In this document: positions 21,449 to 31,983 of the stretch, one piece after another | How the letters are laid out: each line of letters begins with the position of its first letter | Position numbering within the stretch: the first letter of the stretch is position 1 | Assembly: GCA_951394045.1 (NCBI GenBank) | Contig: OX595990.1 | Span: 2,162,549 to 2,226,548 of the forward strand | Length of the DNA: 64,000 bases | Source of the DNA: Nitzschia sp. DOCU1 | Lineage: Eukaryota > Bacillariophyta > Bacillariophyceae > Bacillariales > Bacillariaceae | Reading direction: 5' to 3' | Notes under the pieces: model-generated | Seen by the model: the letters and a program-made list of their open reading frames with translations, nothing else | What the model was told of the DNA's origin: nothing | Databases searched by the model: none | Program-made: the position numbers and the translations under genes

Positions 21449-22981
21449 TCATTTCCAGGCGAACCTTCGTGCATGGCTGTGTTCCAATGTGGTGACTTCG
21501 GTCTCTATCCTCCAGCCTTGGGCCCGAATCTTCTCTAACAGCGTATCACATTGACGCTCACTCACTGGTTGGATGGCGGCACTAGACTCCGCGCTTGTCC
21601 ACATTAGCAAATTTCTGCGAAGCAAGCAAGCATGATACACTCCGCAAAGCATATCCTCGGCAGTACATGTTTGAGAGAACATGAGATGAACATGACCATC
21701 CGGTGTAGCCAGTACCAGATAATGTGGATTGTGTTGATTCGCTGAATGGGCCAAGGCTTCTCGAAGGTCGCTTGGTGATGCGAACAACTCGTCCAATGAT
21801 TTGGCCCCGATCGACAACCAGCCTTTTGTCGCCGTGTCTGACGCCACCAAAGGAAAGTAAGATTCTTTTTTTGCAACCTCCACGGGGCTCATTACGGATC
21901 CATCTTCAATGTACTGATCCAAAAGAATGTGCAAGCGTTGTCGATTGAAATAGCTCAATGGCACAAACTGGAGGGACAAATAGTTGCATCCTTGATGAAC
22001 CAAGCCCAAGACACAAAAACCCATGGCAAAGTTGTAGGTATCATGCGCCAATAGTGACGACATGCCAATCCCTAGTGACGTGCCGATAAGGCTTGCCATG
22101 ATGGATTGTGATCCTGACTTTGCCGTCACATCCCCCAGATTTCCTGTAATGGCCAGCGACTGGTGTAGAGAAGCTCGGCTCGCACTGGCAGTCAGGAATC
22201 CAATATTTTTGCCCACATTGGCGACACTGGCAACTGGTAAGACCATAACCGCTGGAAAGAGTGGCGACAAAATTTCCAAAAGCGTAGCTCCATCCAGAGC
22301 CATGGCCGCCACCATTCGCCATCGTTTCGGGTCGGCGTCAAAGGCTCGAGTTTTGCCCATTTGACTAGCAAAAAGTACCCCACCCAACTGACCGACAAAG
22401 TCCTTCATTACCCAATTGAAAGCTCCGGCCATAATTCCAGCGTGGTGGGCATTGGAACCTACCACTCCGACCGCCAACAAGAGTGTCTGCGTCGATAATA
22501 CCATGGCGGCGCTCCCAGCTATTGAAGCGGTAAAGCAAAGACTAGCAAACCGCTCATAACCTGGGGCGACACTTTTGGGATAGTGTGCCGGTAAAAAATA
22601 TTCTAGCACACTCTTGGACAACGTCTTCATTATTGGTGACTGTTGTGGCGAACTCATGGTCTTGTCGACTTCGTTCATCGCGTTGTCCATGAGTGGAGCG
22701 TGGATCTTTTCCCACTTGGACTTGTCATGGGCCGATTCGACATACAAGACCCCATGTCGTTGTTGATGATCCAAGTCGTCGGATGCGCGATATTCCCATA
22801 TCTGAAGAGGTTTCTCACCGACGGTAGAATTTTGGCCAGCACTACCGGTAGTTGACGACGACGACATCCATTGTCGTGGTTGTTGACGCTGTCGTCGTCG
22901 GAGATTCGAACGACGGTGAACGCTTGTGGAAGGCCAACGATGAACGACCCTTGATCGGAGAATTCTACCCGTTGCATTCAT
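21449..22981 (-). CDS. RUS family (DUF647) membrane protein
   Basis: The 510 residues begin at an ATG followed by an Arg/Ser/His-rich, acid-poor leader (about 45 residues) that looks like an organellar, probably mitochondrial, transit peptide. The DUF647 core runs from about 115 to 390: LPAHYPKSVAPGYERFASL, then GAFNWVMKDFVGQLGGVLFAS, then RWRMVAAMALDGATLLEIL, then NVGKNIGFLTASASRASLHQ, then GNLGDVTAKSGSQ. Plant RUS1/RUS2 act in UV-B-sensitive root growth and in vitamin B6-linked metabolism; the human homologue is RUSF1. The biochemical activity of the family is unresolved. The gene is divergent from eIF1. Confidence 0.88.
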   Translation of the reverse strand: MNATGRILRSRVVHRWPSTSVHRRSNLRRRQRQQPRQWMSSSSTTGSAGQNSTVGEKPLQIWEYRASDDLDHQQRHGVLYVESAHDKSKWEKIHAPLMDNAMNEVDKTMSSPQQSPIMKTLSKSVLEYFLPAHYPKSVAPGYERFASLCFTASIAGSAAMVLSTQTLLLAVGVVGSNAHHAGIMAGAFNWVMKDFVGQLGGVLFASQMGKTRAFDADPKRWRMVAAMALDGATLLEILSPLFPAVMVLPVASVANVGKNIGFLTASASRASLHQSLAITGNLGDVTAKSGSQSIMASLIGTSLGIGMSSLLAHDTYNFAMGFCVLGLVHQGCNYLSLQFVPLSYFNRQRLHILLDQYIEDGSVMSPVEVAKKESYFPLVASDTATKGWLSIGAKSLDELFASPSDLREALAHSANQHNPHYLVLATPDGHVHLMFSQTCTAEDMLCGVYHACLLRRNLLMWTSAESSAAIQPVSERQCDTLLEKIRAQGWRIETEVTTLEHSHARRFAWK

Positions 22982-23393
22982 GGCTTTGTTCGGAATGACT
23001 ATTGACGACCTTTGGTGGTCAAGATCAATGCCATGGCGGCATACTTTTGATCGGCATCATGGAACAGCCGCCCGCTCAAGTTTTTGTGGACGAAACGAAA
23101 AATGAGGTGAGAACGACGAATGACGTATTGTACGCGCCGGCAACTCCGACTGGCACGCGTGAACACGCACGCCAGCCCATTCGTCTGTCCCACCACGCGG
23201 ACGAAGAAAGAAAACCAACGAAATCGCCGGTTCATCACCACACACACCATGGACCATGAGAGAATTGGGCGGGGGCGGTGCACAAACTATACTACAAGAC
23301 TAATCCTGAAACGTTGACAATCTTGCTAGTAGTGGAGAGTTAATTTACCTCACAATCCACCAAGACTCAAGTCAGCTAAATAATATTGTCATC
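22982..23393. promoter_or_regulatory. Divergent promoter region of the RUS and eIF1 genes
   Basis: This 412-bp stretch lies between the divergent starts at 22981 and 23394. It must contain both promoters and the eIF1 leader, which ends in the AT-rich tract TAAATAATATTGTCATC just before the ATG. I did not identify a TATA box or known operator with confidence. Confidence 0.45.
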
Positions 23394-23852
23394 ATGGCCT
23401 CTATGCAATTTAACGCGTTTGGTAAGTCAAGATGCTGTTGGATGGAGAACTTCAACCGGTTATTTCGCGAGAATCGCGAGGTCGTATGGGATTGAATCGC
23501 ATTGCTCACTCAGTTCATTCGTTCCTTCCTTATTATTATTCTTACGATAGATGCCTTTGAGGATGCCGGGGACAAGGCAGGAAACTCAACGGAAGAAAAG
23601 GTGCATGTTCGTGTGCAACAACGAAACGGACGAAAATGTATTACCACCGTAGCCGGTTTGGCCGACGATTTGGACGTGAAGCGAATTTGCAAGGCCTTCA
23701 AGAAGAACTTTTCTTGCAACGGAGCCGTTCAAAAGGACGAAGAAATCGGGGAGGTTATTCAGTTGTCGGGAGATCAACGAACTAATGTGAAGGAATTTTT
23801 GGTGGATCAGGAAATTTGCCATGCCGAGAATGTTGTGTTGCACGGTTTCTAA
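23394..23852 (+). CDS. EIF1: Translation initiation factor eIF1 (SUI1), 2 exons
   Basis: The exons are 23394-23421 and 23551-23852 (109 residues; donor GTAAGT, acceptor GATAG, splitting an Asp codon). The leader reads MASMQFNAFDAFEDAG, followed by the SUI1 domain: KVHVRVQQRNGRKCITTVAGL, then KRICKAFKKNFSCNGAV, then VIQLSGDQRTNVKEFL. The length matches eukaryotic eIF1 (about 108-113). eIF1 binds the 40S subunit near the P site and enforces start-codon fidelity. The short first exon (9 codons) explains why an unspliced reading starts elsewhere. Confidence 0.96.
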
Positions 23853-24378
23853 TTTGACGGTTTGGTTGGTTGTCCAAGTTGTTTCGTTGATTTCTACTAG
23901 TGGTCTACAATACGGAGTACTGTAATGGATCTAGACGATGGATATATCACATTTCGCTGGTAAACTAGTGTAGGAGCGAGTCAGTATTGAAAAGCAGGCA
24001 ACATCGGAAGGACATGTACTCGGAGTAGTGAATAATCTACTGGTAGAGCAATTTCAACCTCTGGGGTAGAACCTCTCTGTTGTTGTTGCTGCTGCTGGCT
24101 GGACGGCTCTAGCCGAATGACAGCCCCAAATAAGACGATCTCGGATGTCGGGGGAGGACTGAAGACGAACTTAGCTCAAATCGAGTGAAACTATTCACAA
24201 GCGTTGTACATATTATGCAAAACTAGTTACTTTGTTATTCTGTCTCTTGTTACAAATTCTTCTTCGACAATCAACGTGGCCTTGCCCGTTGCTAAGTATC
24301 ACATCAAGATTCATTCATTCAATGTTTCTTTAGTTTCCGTGCGAAAATCTCATACACAGCGACGCAGATGTTTGCAGG
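23853..24378. other. Intergenic, convergent 3' ends
   Basis: This lies between the convergent stops of eIF1 and the Gln-rich zinc-finger gene. It holds a short GTTGTTGTTGCTGCTGCTGG-type simple sequence at about 24075-24100 and no gene. Confidence 0.5.
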
Positions 24379-26055
24379 TTAATGTTGTTGATACTGGTGG
24401 TGGTGCCCTTGTTGGGGATGAGTGAGTTCTGGAGGAACCGCACTAGTCTCAGGGTTGTGTTCGGGATGTTGTTGTTGGAGCGCTCCCTGGCCTTGGGGTA
24501 CGAAGTGCCCATGTTGTTGTTGTTGTTGTTGCTGCTGGAAATGAGCCTGTTGCTGAAGGTCGTGTTGAGGGGTGATGTATTGGCCCTGGCTGTGGTTGGG
24601 AACAAATTGTTCTTGATCAGCAGGCGGTCCCATTGGAATGCCAGCGTTATGGTTGATCATCTGCGGTGCATGCTGTTGCTGATCCATACCATACTGTTGC
24701 TGGTGAGACTGGCCTTGATACTGCTGGGCATACTGCTGTTGCTGCATCGGGTGGTCTTGGACGTCCTGATGGAACCCATGTGGTGGCTGCATCTGCTGGT
24801 TTTGGCCGTTCTGATGGAACACCTGTTGCTGCTGATGAACCTGAACATTGTAGTGCTGGTGTTGCTGCATGCCGGTCTGGGCGTACTGGTGCTGTTCGCC
24901 TTGAGCGTACATGGTTCCAGCTGCATCATTCGCAGGAATGGTGGGAGCCTGGTTGCTTTGGGAATCGATCACCAAAGCGCTCGTCTCGGGGTTCTGCTCG
25001 GGATGCTCCGTGGTGCTGGAGCCCTTACTTCGCCTCGAGGAGTTCGGCCTGGGAATAATCTTAGAAAGGTCTCCACTACCTAGAATGGCAGTTGCGGCAG
25101 CCTGAGAGGCCATGCTACGCTGAGAAGCTAGCGAAGCCGTATCAGAGTTATCTTCCATGTGCTTCCAGCGCTGGAGAGCAGTCGCACTTTCAAACTCTTG
25201 CGGAGAGAAGTCAAAGATATCTGCTGCCAGAGCTTCGTTCGCCGCCAGAGATTCGTATGCACTGTCATCCCAAATGTTGGCAGAAACATCTGCCTCATGA
25301 TTCGAATTCTTCTTGATCCGACGGCGCTTCTTTGCAGGGCCTCGGGACTTGCCAGAGGCGGCAGGAGCAGCAAAGGCCATTTGCCCTTCATTCTCGCCAA
25401 GACGTCTCTTGCGCTGGACGTCCCCTTGGCGTTCGCAAATAAATTGAGCTAGAACCATGTGGAATCCCTTGTCTCTGCCCCACGCACGAGCAAGGTGTCG
25501 GAAACTTGCTCCAGGAGCACCCGTGAGAACAAGAATCTCCATCCAAACGAGTTCTCTTTCCCAGCCCTCCAATTGAGTGGCAGGATTGTCGATCGGGTAC
25601 AGGCCCCGAGCTCTTCGTTCTTCGTTTCGATGCCAAGCAGGCGGCTTCAGGCCATCAAAGCCTTCTTTTAGGTGTGCAATCAGAGGCATCACACTGCCCT
25701 TGCGACTCGTATAGCCGATGCTTGCAGGCAGAATGCTGTCATAGACACTGAAGCCTTGAGGGGGAGGCGGAAGACTTCCCTGGGCAACCTTGGGCAAGGG
25801 GGTCGTCGCGCGCTTCATTGCCTTGAAGTGAGACTTGCACATCTTGTCAAAGTTGCCTTGAGCTTGCTTGTCGCAGCCATCGACCTTGCACTTGCGGGGT
25901 TTCGCTCCATGGCGTTGACACAACCCCTGGGATTTCACGATCCTGTTGCATCCTTCCAACTTGCAGAAGCGACGCTTGTGCTTGAGGTGTGCAGGATCAC
26001 CCCCCGGGGCAGCTCCATCCGAAGAAGCAACCTTGGAAGTGCGAGGAGGAGTCAT
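24379..26055 (-). CDS. WRKY19-like zinc-finger protein with Gln-rich C-terminus
   Basis: The 558 residues start at the ATG at 26055 (MTPPRTSKV); the GTG-led extension upstream is not supported. Two tandem Cys/His units lie at about residues 28-75: FCKLEGCNRIVKSQGLCQRH and PRKCKVDGCDKQAQGNFD, then MCKSHFK. They match the repeated zinc-finger block seen in WRKY19-like and oomycete/diatom proteins. A middle domain (about 90-215) has conserved aromatic positions (WERELVWMEILVLTGAPGA). A basic stretch (KKRRRIKK) may be a nuclear signal. The C-terminal 200 residues are Gln/His-rich with uninterrupted Gln runs, as in transactivation domains. Transcriptional regulation is inferred; targets are unknown. 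Confidence 0.75.
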   Translation of the reverse strand: MTPPRTSKVASSDGAAPGGDPAHLKHKRRFCKLEGCNRIVKSQGLCQRHGAKPRKCKVDGCDKQAQGNFDKMCKSHFKAMKRATTPLPKVAQGSLPPPPQGFSVYDSILPASIGYTSRKGSVMPLIAHLKEGFDGLKPPAWHRNEERRARGLYPIDNPATQLEGWERELVWMEILVLTGAPGASFRHLARAWGRDKGFHMVLAQFICERQGDVQRKRRLGENEGQMAFAAPAASGKSRGPAKKRRRIKKNSNHEADVSANIWDDSAYESLAANEALAADIFDFSPQEFESATALQRWKHMEDNSDTASLASQRSMASQAAATAILGSGDLSKIIPRPNSSRRSKGSSTTEHPEQNPETSALVIDSQSNQAPTIPANDAAGTMYAQGEQHQYAQTGMQQHQHYNVQVHQQQQVFHQNGQNQQMQPPHGFHQDVQDHPMQQQQYAQQYQGQSHQQQYGMDQQQHAPQMINHNAGIPMGPPADQEQFVPNHSQGQYITPQHDLQQQAHFQQQQQQQQHGHFVPQGQGALQQQHPEHNPETSAVPPELTHPQQGHHHQYQQH

Positions 26056-27157
26056 TGTTTGGACTTCCGATGAAATGGTATTGTGGGAAAACCTATCGGC
26101 GTCTATTGTTGTAACAGCGGTGGCAACAGGGACAGGGAGTTTTTGTGACCGTATGACGCGATTGTGAAGACGGAACGAGTGTAGGACACACCGCACGAAG
26201 AAACCACCTTTTTTAACTTTCTCAACTCCGTTGATTGTCCTTTACGGTTCTCTTGGAAGGGTCTTCTTCTGCTGGTGATGGCAATGAAAGCGATGGATCG
26301 GCCTCGATGCCAACAACACAAAACATGAAAAAAACACTTTGAGAATTTCACGAGCTGTGGCGATGGTCTTCGAGAGGTCTCGTCCTTACCGAGAGAGTGC
26401 CGCGCGCACGTTTTTGCAGCTTGAAATCACGACATTGGGGGTGCGTGTAGAAATGTACCTGGTAGTACCGAGAGGCACGTAGCCGATTCGAATTGCCTTC
26501 ATTACGTGTCTGTGCTGATTTTGCGAATACAGCGATTTTCCAACGTGTGCATTATTTAAAATTAAAAACCCAGGGATCTACCGGTACCATGATCAGGAAG
26601 AACCGCGCATCCGAAATGTCTTCGACCAATCAAATCAACCAAATGCAATTTCAGCAGCAGGTGTGTCATGAGGGCTATATAGCGCTCCTGTGGAACCGAC
26701 TTTGCGCGAACAAAATGGACGACGGAATACGAACTTTTATGACACTGGAAACGGAACGCTGATGGTGTATTCAAGCGAATGAACAAAGAGGAATTCTTCC
26801 GAACACGACTGATTTTGAGAATTTCAGTCATGTGAGCATGCCAAATCGTGAGTGGATTGTCTGCTGTGGAACTCTCATGAACGTGAAGTACGTACCTTCG
26901 TCTTCAAGTAAACTGCACAAATACCGTAATAGTCGGACCAGATGGATTCATTCATAATCATACGCTAAAAGACTTACTATGAACTCGTAGCTCCTTCCAG
27001 TAGTAGCGGACGCGGTGGTATCATTCTATTACTAATGGGAATGCGGTCACAAAAGGAACAAGATTCATAAAAACTAGTAGAAGTGTAGGAGGCGTCGATC
27101 CCTTGCAATCCTACACAGTCTACGTTTAAAATCTTTCTATGCTGTGCCGAGAACTCC
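26056..27157. other. Intergenic, between two minus-strand genes
   Basis: This 1.1-kb stretch holds the promoter of the zinc-finger gene and the 3' region of the LRR gene. The ORF at 26493-26762 has no family signature or coding-like composition, and I leave it out. Confidence 0.5.
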
Positions 27158-30100
27158 CTACGTCGTGTTGGACGAGGAAGATGACGGAGATGCAGTACCG
27201 GTAACACTGCTGCTGGTACCCCCCGTCGTCGGTACTGCAGTTGAAATCGAGGAAGATGAAGGAGGTGCAGTACCGGTAACACTGCTGCTGGTACCCCCCG
27301 TCGGTACGGCAGTTGAAATCGAGGAAGATGACGGAGATGTAGTACCGGTACCTCCCGTCGTCGGTACTGCAGTTGAAATCGAGGAAGATGAAGGAGGTGC
27401 AGTACCGGTAACACTGCTGCTGGTACCCCCCGTCGGTACGGCAGTTGAAATCGATGACGTTGCTGAACCACTCGGTGCTGGAGTACCACTTGGCGACCCG
27501 GTTCCCGTGGAGCTTTCTCCACTTGGTGACCCGGTTCCCGTGGAGCTTTCTCCACTTGGTGACCCGGTTCCCGTGGAGCTTTCTCCACTTGGTGACCCGG
27601 TTCCCGTGGAGCTTTCTCCACTTGGTGACCCAGTTCCCGTGGAGCTTTCTCCACTTGGTGACCCGGTTCCCGTGGAGCTTTCTCCACTTGGCCCGAATGT
27701 CGCACTGCTGGTACTTGTTGGTACTATTGTCGATGGTGTAAAGTTGCCTGCCGTTGGGGCCAATGTTGATCCAGTGCCACCGCCAGTCGGGGCAATAGTC
27801 GGTGTTGGACCCGGGCTACCGGTGAAGGAAGAGGCACCACCACTTGGTGCAAGTGTTGTCGAAGGACTGGGACCCGGGCTACCGGTTGACGAAGTGGCCA
27901 CACCACTCGGTGTCAGCGTTGTCGAAGGATTGGAACCTGGGCTACTGGTTGACGAAGTGGCACTAGTCGGGGCAAGCGTTGTTGTTGAAGGGACTCCAGT
28001 GCCTGATGAACCCCCGCTTGGCTCTAGGGTGCCTGCTGTAGTCTCGGTTGGTGACGGGGATAATGATGCTTCGTTTCCGCTGCCCACGGTCGTAGGGACT
28101 AGGGTACTTACCGCCAGCGTCGGAACCACCGTGCCGGCTGGAACGGTAGTGCCTGGGGCGGTAGTACCCTGGATCGCGGTCGGAACTAGTGTGTCCAGTG
28201 GGCCTGGGGCGACAGCTGGCGCTTCCGTTCCCGGAGCAGACGGAACACGTGTTTCCCCATTGATAGCATTGCCCGTAACATTCAACTTGAGATTTGTCAG
28301 AAGTAGCACTTGTTCTGGAACAGTCCCTGACAGCTGATTGAATTGCAGCTCAAGGTTGGTAAGCTTAGATAGCAAGCCCAACTCTGTAGGAATGGTACCA
28401 CTCAAAAAATTGGAACCGAGTCGTAGGTCGACCATGGTTTGCACCAAACCCAACTCTGTCGGCAAGGTCCCTTCAAAGAAATTAGTATCCAAGTTTAAGG
28501 TTTCTGACAAAACGAATACCAGGAGGCATCGTGAGTGCTTTGTGCCGAAAAGTTGGCGTTAGTCGAGACAATGGCAAACGTCTCGAAACTTACCGAGCTC
28601 GAAGAACGAGCTAACAGCCGGCGGTAGCTCCCCCTGAAACTCGCAAGACGCCAATTGAAGATTTTTAAGTTTGACGAGATTGGCCAATTCAGCGGCAGGA
28701 AAGGGGATGAGCAAGCTGTTACCGGATAGGTCCAACGAAGTCAAAGCTGTAGACGTCCATTGCAAGGGCAACCCGACACCCGTGATCGCATTGTTGTTCA
28801 GAGTCAGCACCTCAAGGGCTGGGAATGAGTTGACGTACTCGTTGGGAAGCGTATTAAATAGGCAGCTGCTAAGATCCAATTCCCGTAGCTTTGGCAGCGA
28901 TGCCAGCTCTGTCGGAAGATCTGGCCCAATTGCATTTCCGCTGAAACTCATGTATTCCAAACTCGCCATACCGGCTAGCTCAGGCGGCAAGATGCCAGTC
29001 ACGAAGTTTCGTTCGAACCGAATCTCCCGAAGCGATGTCAATTGTCCAAATTCTACCGGCACGGCCCCAGATAGGAAATTATCAGAGAGCGCAAGATCCT
29101 CAAGAGTTACCATGTTACCGATGCTTGTTGGCAGTGGTCCGGTGAGCTGGTTTGTCGCCAGATTCAAGGACACAAGAGCGGGGAGACTCGTTACGCTCTC
29201 CGGAAATACACCGGTGAAAAAATTCGTGCTCAAATCGATGCTTTGGATCGATGACAATTTATCTGCGGACGGAATATTCCCCGTGTGAAGGTTGTTTCTC
29301 ATATCCAATGACTCGAGAGATGTCAGCTGAAACAATGACGGCGGGATAGCCCCTGAGAGGAAGTTTAGTGATGTATCGAAACTCGACAAACTCGTCATTC
29401 CTGCAAACATATCTGGAATTATCCCACTGAAAGTATTGTCACTTGCATGGAACACCTGCAGTGTCGAGAGTGATCCTATTTCACTTGGTAGGGCTCCAAG
29501 CAATTGATTTCTTGACAGAAATATCGAAACAATTGCAGGTAGTGCCCCAATCTCGGTAGGAAGTAATCCAGTCAAAGTGTTTGACGCGGCATTGAAAGAA
29601 GCTACATTGCGAATGAGCTACTCATTGTGGATTATTCCGTCGTCTTCGCCAAAGTCACTTACCGATTGAAAAGAGAGTACCAATCTCCGAAGGGATTGGG
29701 CCAAGCAAATTGTTGCCTTCAAGAACTAGAGTGCGAAGGAATCCAAGCTGGCCGATCTCTGTCGGTATTGTTCCAGTAAGCAAATTCACATTCAGACTTA
29801 GTACATCCAAAGCGAGAAGATTTCCGAATTCCGTCGGTATAGTTCCAGTTATGAAGTTGCCGCCAAGCTCCAGGGCAGTGAGAGAGGGAAGCATCCCAAG
29901 CTCACTCGGAAGTGGGCCGTCAATCGTATTATTGAACAAGTTAAGTGCCGCTTTCATCGCAAAAAACACTTGAGTCAGCGAAAGGGGAATGCAAGTAGGG
30001 GGCTCCCACCAATTCGATTACTTACTCAGAGTGCTGACGCCCCGAAGTTCAGACGGTAGTGAACCAAGTAGGTCATTCCCTGCCAGCGCCAACCGCTCGA

Positions 30101-30953
30101 CCAGTTGTAACCCACCCTGGTCACAGACAACACCATGCCAGGAAGATGCCTCGTCCGCACCACACAATGGTGAGGAACTCGTCCATAATGCATTGTTCTT
30201 CCAGCTATCGCCGTTTGTGGCATAATAGAGACAGTTGAGAACATACTTCTGAGTGATCTGAATCTGATCCGTCGGATTGTTCGGGTCGAGCTCCGGATTT
30301 GATGCAGTCAGCGCCACAAGGGCTTGGTTTTGAGGCGTTCCAGGTGTACTAATGGACCCATCATCTGTCAAAGTCTGAGAAAGGAATTGCTCGATGGTGA
30401 GGTCACCCACTCCCGACGGCGGCGCACTCATTGAAGGTCTGAGAGTTTCCTGCGCCGACGATGATGGAGAGGATGGCCCAGCTGTTGATGTGGATGGAGT
30501 CTGGGTCGGCGAAATGCCGGAAGTACCTGGGGCGGGTGTTGGGATGGTGGTGATGCCCCCGCGATCAGACGACGGTGCACTCGTACTATTCCCCGATTCA
30601 AGCGTGGGTGCACTAGTTGGCAATGGGACTGGAGTGGGTGCCGTCGTGGTTCGTCCTGTTGGTACCGTCGTTTGCTCTATTGGCGCCAGCGTTGCTGGAA
30701 CTGCTGGAGAAGGGCTAGGTGTATCGGGGATTGAAGAGGTAGGCATAACAAACACATTTCTTTCTTCAGGTTCGTCGTTGTGCCTAGTGAAAATGGCATA
30801 ATCCGTCTCTTCCTCGTCCAAGAGCTCATCCTGCAAAACTCTTTTGCTGCCCCCCGTGGGCGATCCTAATGGCCGCTTAAAAGATCGCAAATTCCCCTTC
30901 CCATTACACGACCCCAAAGCTATTAGCAGCAAGAATAGTTGTCGTTTCGTCAT
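27158..30953 (-). CDS. Secreted leucine-rich-repeat protein with mucin-like tail, 4 exons
   Basis: The exons are complement 30026-30953, 29663-29950, 28594-29601 and 27158-28503 (1189 residues). All three introns are phase 1 with GTAAGT donors. A signal peptide (MTKRQLFLLLIALGSCNG) is followed by a Ser/Thr/Pro segment and a plant-type LRR cap (TNGDSWKNN, then WHGVVCDQGG). About 22 plant-type 24-residue LRRs follow (LxxLxLxxNxLxGxIPxxLGxL). The last about 370 residues are Ser/Thr/Pro/Gly-rich with two sets of tandem repeats. There is no C-terminal membrane helix and no kinase. I infer an extracellular or wall-associated recognition or adhesion protein, heavily O-glycosylated. Confidence 0.85.
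27194..27462. repeat. Coding tandem repeat, about 60-75 bp x 4
   Basis: Four related units start with GTACCGGTA at about 27196, 27271, 27343 and 27403. They encode the Ser/Thr-rich end of the LRR protein (SSSISTAVPT, then GGTSSSVTGTA). Units differ by small in-frame deletions. Confidence 0.85.
27485..27692. repeat. Coding 33-bp minisatellite, about 6 units
   Basis: A 33-bp unit, seen on + as CTTTCTCCACTTGGTGACCC and onward, repeats about six times with only one or two changes. It encodes the 11-residue unit SPSGESSTGTG in the LRR protein tail. Confidence 0.9.
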
Positions 30954-31983
30954 GGTCGTATCTGAGGCGCAAAGTCAACAGACGATGAACTAGTTGCATC
31001 AAGGTGATGAAGACGATTGAATGGTTTTCCTGTATCAAGAACGGTCAGAAGATCCTTCCGAGTGTTCACACGGTCATCAGTTTCTGGTGGCACAAAGTCG
31101 TTTTGCAGTTGCGGCGATTTCGAGCTGGGTCGACGCCGACGTGAAAATAGCTTCCTCCCTTCAAAATTTCTTGAGGCCTAAGTAACTTTGTTTGGCTTTA
31201 TTCAGAATCGTACATCATCATTACCCAATGAAGACATGCCCTCTTATTTATCGGGAAAAACTTAGACACCATTTTTGTTAGTTTGTCACGATTGTGATTA
31301 GGGATTTTCGTCGAAGAGGTCATAAGTCGTGAGTTTTCATCCTCACCCGCCATTTTTCTTGCTTTGTCGTCGAGATGCGGCGCAGGGCTTTTTTGGAAGG
31401 CCGCCGTTAAATTAGTCTACCGGTATGAGGCTCGACTAATAATGAAGACGTCGCAAAATTGACAAGCAAGAAGAAAAGAAACTAAAGTTGGACCTTTCTT
31501 CGAGAGGAAGGAATATCGTCTACGGGTCATGACCCATGGAAGATCGGCCAAAGGCTGACACTTGAGCGCGCTACAAATGGAGACTGCTATCAGTTTCTTT
31601 AAATTTATCCACTTTTGCTGGGGTGAGCAACTGACCTACTGATTTTGTTCCTTTCAGCTAGGTCTTCTTTGAACTATTGGAGCTAGTTTTCACGGCTCAA
31701 AGGTAGCGCGCGTAACCGGTCCGTCCATAGAAAACAGTATCCATGACAGCATTTCAGAACAATTAGTTGTACCTTTGCAGAAATTGTGTGCCTTTCTCCA
31801 CCCTCCATCACCGATGAACTAGGATTCTTGAGGCGTCAGTGCATGGCCCCGATACTAGAATTGCACTCTCATTCGGGATATTTTCTTCCCGCCGGTCGTG
31901 AGTCGCTCAAGTACCGACCCAAAAGCGTCCCAAATCCATCATCCATAACTCACTGAGCTGCCAACGAAGACAAAGCAGTTGTT
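30954..31983. other. Intergenic, possibly decayed sequence downstream of an orphan LRR-type head
   Basis: No ORF of note occurs on either strand across 1 kb. The stretch lies between the LRR gene promoter and the stop of the small secreted-protein gene. It may include lost 3' exons of that gene, but I cannot show this. Confidence 0.45.

Noticed and set aside
24382..25083. 233-codon Leu-rich plus-strand ORF
   Set aside because: It is the antisense image of the Gln/His-rich coding tract; CAG/CAA runs read as CTG/TTG on the other strand.
27485..27692. CRISPR-like array
   Set aside because: The units are contiguous, without spacers, in frame and coding.
26977..27705. 242-codon minus-strand ORF with repeats (QVEKAPREPGH)
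   Set aside because: It is an alternate frame of the same 33-bp repeat, whose unit length is a multiple of three and so stays open.
27144..28337. 397-codon plus-strand ORF rich in Val, Pro and Gly
   Set aside because: It is antisense to the Ser/Thr repeat tail of the LRR gene; low-complexity DNA keeps several frames open. It has no domain or proper context.
28671..29288. 205-codon plus-strand ORF opposite the LRR exons
   Set aside because: It is antisense to well-supported LRR repeats and has no family features.
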